Below are positions 59,117 through 64,000 of a stretch of 64,000 nucleotides of DNA, in pieces (within the stretch, counting starts at the first letter, position 1; the number at the start of each line of letters is the position of its first letter). Source of the DNA: Chitiniphilus shinanonensis DSM 23277 (GTDB lineage Bacteria; Pseudomonadota; Gammaproteobacteria; Burkholderiales; Chitinibacteraceae); contig NZ_KB895337.1 of assembly GCF_000374805.1 (NCBI RefSeq), forward strand, positions 189,862 through 253,861, read 5' to 3'. Under the pieces are notes generated by a model. It was not told where the DNA came from. It saw only the letters and a list, made by a program, of their open reading frames with translations, and ran no database searches. A program made the position numbers and the translations under genes.

Positions 59117-60127
59117 ATGAAACTCGCGCTGTGCTGTGCAGCGGCGTTGCTGGCATCCGCGGCCGCCCAGGCCACCTGTATTCCCCCGCCGCCCGACGCG
59201 TTCACCACGCCGGGGCTGACTGGCGGCGTTCCGCCGAAGGTGGGCGACGATGCCCTGCTGCCGACGCGCCGACCGTTGACCAACGCCGGGACCGACTACT
59301 ACTGCCCGATGCCGATCGAATTGGGCCTGGCCTACCGCATCTACAACTATCAATCCACCGCCGTGGTGCACGGCCTGCTCGATGAGCAGATCCAGCAGGC
59401 GGGCCTGCCGCTGACGCCAGGCCCGACCGCGCCGGCGTGGGACGCGGCGACGGTGTACCTGCAAGGGCAGCAGGTCAGCTACGACGGTGCGACCTACGAG
59501 GCGCAATGGTGGACCCAGGGCGAGCAGCCCGGTGCCAGCGTCTACGGCGCGTGGCGGCCGGTGGACAACGGCGTCGCCAGCACGTGGTCGGGCAGCCGCG
59601 CCTATCAGGCCGGCGAGAAGGCGGTGTACGACAACAAGGTGTGGCAGGCGCGCTGGTGGACCCAGGGCGAGCAGCCGGGCAGCAACGAGTGGGGCGCCTG
59701 GCAGGCGACCAACGATCCGGTGCCGCCGCCGGCGGTGCCGCTGCCCAGCCGCTACAGCGCCAGCCTGAACTGGGCCAACGGCGAGATCACGGTGACACTG
59801 CAAAGCGTGAACGGCGCCATCAACGGCCGCCCGGCCTATGTGGAAGTGCGCGAGCAGGGCGTGCCGCTGGGCCGCATCACCCAGTTCCCGCTGCTGTATC
59901 GCGACTGCTTCGGCGCGCCGGAATGCCAGCCCGGCGCCTACTGGACCGGCGGCGCCAAGTTCGTCAGCACCAAGCTGCCCGGCGCCGCCTGGATCAGCCT
60001 GTGGGCCTGTAATGCGCAGGATGTCTGCCGCCCCGCCGAGCTGACGCGCTGGGTGTACGGTCAGACCACCAACGGCAATCCCAGCGAGCCGTTCCCGCTG
60101 GAAGGCGATCCGCGCCTGAGCCCCTGA
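59117..60127 (+). CDS. Exported protein with two chitin-binding (CBM5/12) modules
   Basis: This 336-aa protein has a signal peptide (ALCCAAALLASAAAQATC) and, after a Cys-containing domain of about 100 residues, two CBM5/12-type modules (AWDAATVYLQGQQVSYDGAT, YEAQWWTQGEQPG; and STWSGSRAYQAGEKAVYDNK, WQARWWTQGEQPG), each with the WWTQGE aromatic platform that binds chitin. A C-terminal beta domain with four Cys follows. No catalytic chitinase motif is present, so it is a binding or sensing protein. GGAGG lies 8 bases before the ATG. Confidence 0.88.
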   Translation: MKLALCCAAALLASAAAQATCIPPPPDAFTTPGLTGGVPPKVGDDALLPTRRPLTNAGTDYYCPMPIELGLAYRIYNYQSTAVVHGLLDEQIQQAGLPLTPGPTAPAWDAATVYLQGQQVSYDGATYEAQWWTQGEQPGASVYGAWRPVDNGVASTWSGSRAYQAGEKAVYDNKVWQARWWTQGEQPGSNEWGAWQATNDPVPPPAVPLPSRYSASLNWANGEITVTLQSVNGAINGRPAYVEVREQGVPLGRITQFPLLYRDCFGAPECQPGAYWTGGAKFVSTKLPGAAWISLWACNAQDVCRPAELTRWVYGQTTNGNPSEPFPLEGDPRLSP

Positions 60128-60135
60128 GCGGCGCG

Positions 60136-60170
60136 CGATGAACCGGCGGCCTGCGGCTGCCGGTTCATCG
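60136..60170 (+). terminator. Strong hairpin after the chitin-binding gene
   Basis: CGATGAACCGGC and its exact inverse form a 12-bp stem around an 11-base loop, 8 bp after the stop. No T-run follows, so it may stabilise the transcript end or act with Rho. Confidence 0.55.
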
Positions 60171-60250
60171 TCGGCCGGTGGGGGCGCTGTCGCGGCCCGC
60201 CGCCCGCCCGGGCTTCGTTCCTCCCACCCCTGTTCGAAGGGCGATGCGCG

Positions 60251-60718
60251 TCAGGGCCGTTCCAGCAGGCGCGGCCCTGGCCCTTGGGCGCCCAGCGCAT
60301 CGTCGGGATTGCGCAACGGGCAATCGGCCAGCGACAGGCAGCCGCAGCCGATGCAGCTGTCCAGTTCGTCGCGCAGGCGCTCCAGCCGGCGGATGCGCTG
60401 ATCCAGCGCGGCGCGCCATTGCTCCGACAGCGTCCGCCACTGTGCGGCGGTCAGCTTGCTGCCGGCCGGAAAGCGCGCCAGCGCGGCGCGGATCTCGTCC
60501 AGGGGAATGCCGGTGCGCTGCGCCACCTTGATGATCGCGATGTAGCGCAGCGTCACCGCCGGAAAGCGGCGCTGGTTGCCCTCGCTGCGCGTGGCCCGGA
60601 TCAGCCCCTTGGCTTCGTAGAAATGCACGGTGGACACCGGCACCCCGCTGCGTTGTGCCACCTCGCCCACCGTCATCGCCCGCTCGCTGTCGATCTTCCT
60701 GTCCGCCGTCACGACCAT
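60251..60718 (-). CDS. soxR: Redox-sensing regulator SoxR
   Basis: This 155-aa MerR-family protein has the N-terminal helix-turn-helix ([35 protein letters not shown]), a dimer helix and the four-Cys 2Fe-2S motif [12 protein letters not shown], unique to SoxR. It is oxidised by redox-cycling compounds and then activates target promoters. The ATG at 60718 is used; a shorter start at MTVGEV would also give a normal SoxR. It is divergent from a DoxX gene with a SoxR box between. Confidence 0.95.
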   Translation of the reverse strand: MVVTADRKIDSERAMTVGEVAQRSGVPVSTVHFYEAKGLIRATRSEGNQRRFPAVTLRYIAIIKVAQRTGIPLDEIRAALARFPAGSKLTAAQWRTLSEQWRAALDQRIRRLERLRDELDSCIGCGCLSLADCPLRNPDDALGAQGPGPRLLERP

Positions 60719-60748
60719 TGACCTCAAGTTAAGTTGAGGAATTATGGT
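60718..60748 (+). promoter_or_regulatory. SoxR box in a 19-bp-spacer promoter
   Basis: CCTCAAGTTAAGTTGAGG (60722-60739) is a palindrome with one change from the E. coli box. It sits between TTGACC (60718-60723) and TATGGT (60743-60748), exactly 19 bp apart, the stretched spacing on which MerR-type activators act. It points at the DoxX gene. Confidence 0.88.
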
Positions 60749-60823
60749 GCGTGCTGGCTGGGCCCGGCAATCGCGCGCGCGCCGCCAGGCCCGCCGCTTT
60801 GCCCGACTTCAACAGGAAAAACC

Positions 60824-61267
60824 ATGAAACGCTTCATCGATGCCGCGCTCGCCAGCGGCTGGCTCTGGCTGCTGGCACGGCTGTGCCTGGCGGTGGTGTT
60901 CGTCTCGTCCGGCCTCGCCAAGCTGATCGACTACGAAGGCGGGCTGCGCGAGATGCGCGCCGCCGGCCTCAGCCCCGACTGGCTGTTCAACCTGCTCACC
61001 GCCTTCACCCTGCTGGCCGGCGCCACGTTGCTGCTGCTCGACCGCGCACTATGGCTGGGAGCCGGCGCGCTGGCGCTGTTCCTGCTGGCGACCATTCTGG
61101 TGGTGCACACCTTCTGGCGTTTCGACGGCGCCCAGGCGCAGCTGTCGCTGTTCTTCGCGCTGGAGCATGTATCGGTGATCGGTGGCCTGCTGGCCGCGGC
61201 CATTGCCAGCCATGCGCGGCGGACAATTCTTACGGTCGGAAGCCTGATCGCCACGTGTCGAGGCTGA
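60824..61267 (+). CDS. DoxX-family membrane protein, SoxR target
   Basis: The 147-aa protein has four membrane helices (LARLCLAVVFVSSGLAKL, LLTAFTLLAGATLLLL, AGALALFLLATILVVHTFW, VIGGLLAAAIA), with the DoxX hallmark helix ending SSGLAKLIDY. Family members are membrane parts of redox-protective systems in some bacteria. The SoxR-box promoter in front suggests it answers redox stress. AGGAAAA precedes the ATG at 60824. Confidence 0.85.
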   Translation: MKRFIDAALASGWLWLLARLCLAVVFVSSGLAKLIDYEGGLREMRAAGLSPDWLFNLLTAFTLLAGATLLLLDRALWLGAGALALFLLATILVVHTFWRFDGAQAQLSLFFALEHVSVIGGLLAAAIASHARRTILTVGSLIATCRG

Positions 61268-61663
61268 GCCGCCGGGGCGCCGGCTGGCGGGGGAAATTGC
61301 CGGCCGGCGCTGCGCGGGCCGGCAGGGAGCATGTTCGCTCATGCGGGCGTAGCCCTTGCCGTTCTTCGCATTGGGCGGCTGCCTCGCGGCGCGCGCCGGC
61401 GCCGCGCCGTAGCGGAATCCTTGGTCCAGAGGAAGATTTGCCCAACGCGGTCACTGTGAAACCGGGGTGGTGACAGCGCTTTCACCTGGGAATGAATATG
61501 TCTTCTTTGTTTCTTTGTGATTTCTTGTTTCTTTCAAAATTCAGTCGCTTGCCATTCGTCAACTTGTATTGATGTATCAAAAAATCACAATAGTATACGA
61601 AAGGCTTATGCAGATAAGCATGTATGTTTCTTTCTCGTACGCCAATTTTTCTGGAGGTCCATC
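61268..61663. other. Upstream half of a duplicated unit, with promoter
   Basis: This 396-bp gap becomes AT-rich near its right end. TTGATG (61569-61574), 16 bp, TAGTAT (61591-61596) is a fair promoter for the next gene. From about 61340 on it is similar to the stretch before the second gene copy, for example GGAATCC-TGGTCCA near 61420 and CAGATAAGCATGTATGTTTC near 61612. Confidence 0.6.
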
Positions 61664-62233
61664 GTGAAGACATTGCAAGCGATTCAGGGTGTATGCGGGT
61701 TGGGCAAGTGGCTGGGCAAGCTGGTGGTGGCGGGGTTGTTGCTGGCGGGGGCGGGGCAGGCCTCGGCGGCCAACCTGGGCACGTGCTCCGGCACCATCAC
61801 CACCACCTATGACCCGCCGATCACCACTGTGGCACAGGATGTAACGGCCACCATCGTCTCCAACTATGTACTTTGTTCCTCGCTGGTCCCGCTGTTCGTG
61901 GGGACCGGCACCGGCGTGGCGGTCAACGAGTTCAAGGGCGCCACTTGCGCGCAGATCGTGACGCCGACCTCCACCTTTGGCGACAAGACCATCACCTACA
62001 GCGGTGGCGACACCACGACGCTGGCCGGCAGCGGGGCCACGGTGGCCAGGGTCGACCTGGGTACCAGCTTCGCGGTCACGCGTACCTCCGCGGTGACGGC
62101 CGGACGGTTCGCCGGTGGCAACGGGGTCGAAACCGCGATCGTGCTGAAAACCAGTCTGGCCAGTTGCTCGGACCTGACCCCGCTGGCGCAGACCACCGGC
62201 GCCACCACGCTCGAGTTTGTCTCCGTTCCCTGA
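61664..62233 (+). CDS. Exported 189-aa protein, copy 1
   Basis: The GTG start has GGAGG 6 bases upstream. The product has a signal peptide (WLGKLVVAGLLLAGAGQASA) and a Thr/Ser/Val-rich beta domain with four Cys (GTCSG, VLCSS, ATCAQ, ASCSD) and repeats such as TPTSTFGDKTI. It ends TTLEFVSVP. The next gene encodes a near-copy. I know no family; a surface or secreted pseudo-repeat protein is likely. Confidence 0.8.
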   Translation: MKTLQAIQGVCGLGKWLGKLVVAGLLLAGAGQASAANLGTCSGTITTTYDPPITTVAQDVTATIVSNYVLCSSLVPLFVGTGTGVAVNEFKGATCAQIVTPTSTFGDKTITYSGGDTTTLAGSGATVARVDLGTSFAVTRTSAVTAGRFAGGNGVETAIVLKTSLASCSDLTPLAQTTGATTLEFVSVP

Positions 62234-62611
62234 GTACCTGATGTAGCGCCCAAGCCGACGGCGTGCGGCGCCGGTCTTCGCCGGCGGTTCGCCTGCCCGG
62301 CAAAGTCGCTGTAACCCTTGCTGCTTGTCGTCTCGCCCGATCGGGAGGCCGCTTGCGCCTGCGACCCGGCGCGGGGGAATCCGTGGTCCACGGAGGGATT
62401 TGCCCGGTGCGCTCACTGGGAACCGTCCGCGATGACCGCGATTTTCTCCAGGCGGTAAGGCTATTTTATTTCTTTATGCTTACGTAATTTGTTCGTGTGT
62501 CATTCGTCAACTTGGATTGATGTGCCAAGAAGTGGCGATGGCATTCGAAAGAATTTTTCAGATAGGCATGTATGTTTCTTTCCGAGTAAGTACATTTTGA
62601 GGAGATTCATC
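62234..62611. other. Spacer between the duplicated genes
   Basis: The spacer repeats the arrangement before copy 1: a GC-rich part with GGAATCCGTGGTCCA near 62378, an AT-rich part with CATTCGTCAACTTGGATTGA near 62504, and CAGATAGGCATGTATGTTTC. The -35-like TTGATG is conserved, but the -10 is poor (TGGCAT), so copy 2 may be weaker or run from the first promoter. Confidence 0.6.
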
Positions 62612-63181
62612 ATGAAGACATGGCAAGCGATTCAGGGTGTATGTGGATTGAGCAAGTGGCTGGGCAAGCTGATGGTGGCTGGGATGTTGTTGGCGGGGGC
62701 AGGGCAGGCATCGGCGGTTTCGCTGGGCACATGTACTGGCACCCTCACCACGACGTTCAGCCCGGCGATCACGACTGTGCCGCAGGATGTGACGGCAACC
62801 GTTGCGTCGGTGTACGCCGTCTGCAATTCGGTGCTCCCGCTGTGGGTGGGGTCGGGGACCGGCGTGGCGGTCAATCACCTCAAGGGCAGCACCTGCGCCC
62901 AGATCACGACGCCCACCTCGACCTTCGGCGACAAGACCATCGTCTATAGCGATGCCGCCGGCAGCACGATCTCCGGCACTGGCGCCACGGTGGCCCGAGT
63001 CGATCTCGGCGCAAGCTACGCGGTCACGCGCACTTCCACCGTGCAATCCGGCGAGTTCGCGGGGGCCAATGCGGTGGAGACCGCGATCGTGCTGAAAAGC
63101 GATCTGGCCAGTTGTTCCGACCTGACGCCGCTGGCGCAGACTTCCGGCGCCACCACGCTGGAGTTTGTCTCCGTTCCCTGA
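62612..63181 (+). CDS. Exported 189-aa protein, copy 2
   Basis: The product has the same length, signal peptide and four Cys as copy 1 (GTCTG, AVCNS, STCAQ, ASCSD), and ends with the same TTLEFVSVP. About two thirds of the residues agree by eye, with many conservative changes. It uses an ATG with GAGGAG upstream where copy 1 uses GTG. A strong terminator follows. Confidence 0.8.
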   Translation: MKTWQAIQGVCGLSKWLGKLMVAGMLLAGAGQASAVSLGTCTGTLTTTFSPAITTVPQDVTATVASVYAVCNSVLPLWVGSGTGVAVNHLKGSTCAQITTPTSTFGDKTIVYSDAAGSTISGTGATVARVDLGASYAVTRTSTVQSGEFAGANAVETAIVLKSDLASCSDLTPLAQTSGATTLEFVSVP

Positions 63182-63238
63182 ATCCCCGATGTAGCGCTGT
63201 GGCCGGCGCGAGTCGCCGGCCGAAGCAGATTGTCGATG

Positions 63239-63281
63239 AACCGGGCGGTGGGCGGCGATGGGCCGCCCCCGCCCGGTTTTT
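63239..63281 (+). terminator. Terminator after the duplicated genes
   Basis: AACCGGGCG pairs with CGCCCGGTT across an inner GC hairpin (GGGCGGC-GATG-GGCCGCCC type), followed by TTTTTC. It also separates the convergent SUMF1-domain gene. Confidence 0.85.
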
Positions 63282-63321
63282 CGTCAGTGGGAAGACCGGG
63301 CGAGCGTGGACCGCCCGCTGC

Positions 63322-64000
63322 TTACTCCGCCGCCGCCTCGAAATGCGTGCCGGGCTGGAGCGAACGTGCCAGGCGCATGCCGGTGGCCGGCGTCGAGAAG
63401 TCCGGCGTGGCCGGGGCGCGGTCGGTCAGGTGCATCTCCTGGCCGTTGTCCCAACTGGCGCCGCGCATGATGCGCTCCGGGTTCGGGCTCTGGCCCACCG
63501 GGTTCACCTGCGGCGCGGTGGTGTAGACGCGTTCGCGGTCGGTGGTCCATTCCCAGGCATTGCCCGACATGTCGTACAAGCCCAGCGCATTGGGGGCGAA
63601 GCTGCCCACCGGCGCGGTGCCGGGATGGCCGTCGTCCAGTTCCCAGATCACCAGCCAGTCGGGCAGCGGTCCCTTGATCGGCTCGAAGAACACCTTGAAG
63701 CTCCGGTCCGCGATGTTGGCGGCGGGCTTGCCTTGGCGCAGCGGTGCGCCGTTGCCCCAGGCGTTGACGATGTCGCGGCCGCGTTCGCGCGCGGCGTATT
63801 CCCATTCGGCCTCGGTCGGCAGGCGGTAACCCGGCACCTGGGCCACGTCGGTGGTCGGCTGGCCGGCGGCGTCGAGCAGGTCGCCGCTGGTTTCGTCGTA
63901 GGCGGCGGGCAGGCCGTGCTCAAGGTTCAGCCAGTTGATGTAGCGGATCGCGTCGAGCCAGGTGACGTTGATCGCCGGCCGCTCGCCGCGCCCCAGCTCC
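63322..64000 (-). CDS. SUMF1 (FGE-sulfatase fold) protein, C-terminal part
   Basis: The gene runs off the right edge; 226 C-terminal residues are seen. They carry the formylglycine-generating-enzyme fold: INVTWLDAIRYINWLN, YRLPTEAEWEYAARERG, NALGLYDMSGNAWEWTTD and RIMRGASWDNGQEM. The region after RGASW lacks the two active-site Cys of true FGEs (which read SxxCxxxYC), so sulfatase activation is unlikely. Most such proteins have other roles, often in signalling or modification. Confidence 0.85.
   Translation of the reverse strand, partial: ELGRGERPAINVTWLDAIRYINWLNLEHGLPAAYDETSGDLLDAAGQPTTDVAQVPGYRLPTEAEWEYAARERGRDIVNAWGNGAPLRQGKPAANIADRSFKVFFEPIKGPLPDWLVIWELDDGHPGTAPVGSFAPNALGLYDMSGNAWEWTTDRERVYTTAPQVNPVGQSPNPERIMRGASWDNGQEMHLTDRAPATPDFSTPATGMRLARSLQPGTHFEAAAE

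Overview
The window is GC-rich DNA (except for a few islands) from what looks like a beta-proteobacterium. MetE/MetR, a SoxR-type regulator with its box, a chitin-binding exported protein, CarSR-like two-component genes beside an EF-hand protein, and many exported proteins would fit a soil or water member of the Neisseriales or a relative. That placement is inference; no rRNA gene or other taxonomic marker is present.

Layout. 1-2.2 kb: the end of an unidentified gene and a Tat-exported DUF1501 protein. 2.2-4.5 kb: two outer-membrane barrel genes. 4.6-8.0 kb: the divergent metE/metR pair. 8.0-10.5 kb: a lower-GC accessory patch with a small XRE regulator and a 150-codon gene split by a 1.3-kb insertion. 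The insertion carries one permuted-papain-fold (YiiX-like) gene. 10.5-14.7 kb: a GFA-family protein, a histidine kinase/response regulator pair divergent from a four-EF-hand protein, and a 44-aa exported peptide behind a sigma-54-type promoter with an IHF site and palindromes.

14.7-34.0 kb: a 19-gene, leftward operon for a contractile, phage-tail-like particle. In transcription order it encodes sheath, tube, two proteins of unclear role (one possibly a tape measure), a gpD-type hub, a DNA_circ_N hub-type protein, two helical proteins (one with a peptidoglycan-binding domain), a gpV-type spike, a three-repeat protein, gp25, gpJ, a large baseplate protein, a small structural protein, an S74-type fibre, a second fibre with the same N-terminal docking module, and three terminal proteins. 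No capsid, portal, terminase, integrase or lysis gene is present, and there is no eCIS-type AAA ATPase beside it, so it is a tail-like injection or killing device rather than a prophage.

34.3-38.4 kb: a TetR regulator overlapping a PEP-synthase/rifampin-phosphotransferase-like gene, and a cyclophilin. 38.6-49.7 kb: a leftward envelope-stress-type cluster (DUF2170, PspA/IM30, a small protein, NfeD-like, flotillin, zinc-ribbon protein, 1746-aa DUF3686 AAA ATPase, LURP-one-like protein). Its promoter carries two tandem 13-bp palindromes. 49.8-53.0 kb: a Cys-type sulfatase divergent from its radical-SAM maturase. 53-58.8 kb: exported hypothetical proteins with a shared small domain, then a winged-helix regulator divergent from a ToxR-like membrane regulator with a membrane partner. 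59-64 kb: a chitin-binding protein, soxR/DoxX around a SoxR box, a tandem duplication of an exported 189-aa protein, and the end of an SUMF1-domain protein that runs off the window.

Four copies of a roughly 110-145-bp element with inverted ends, each just after a gene, are scattered through the window.
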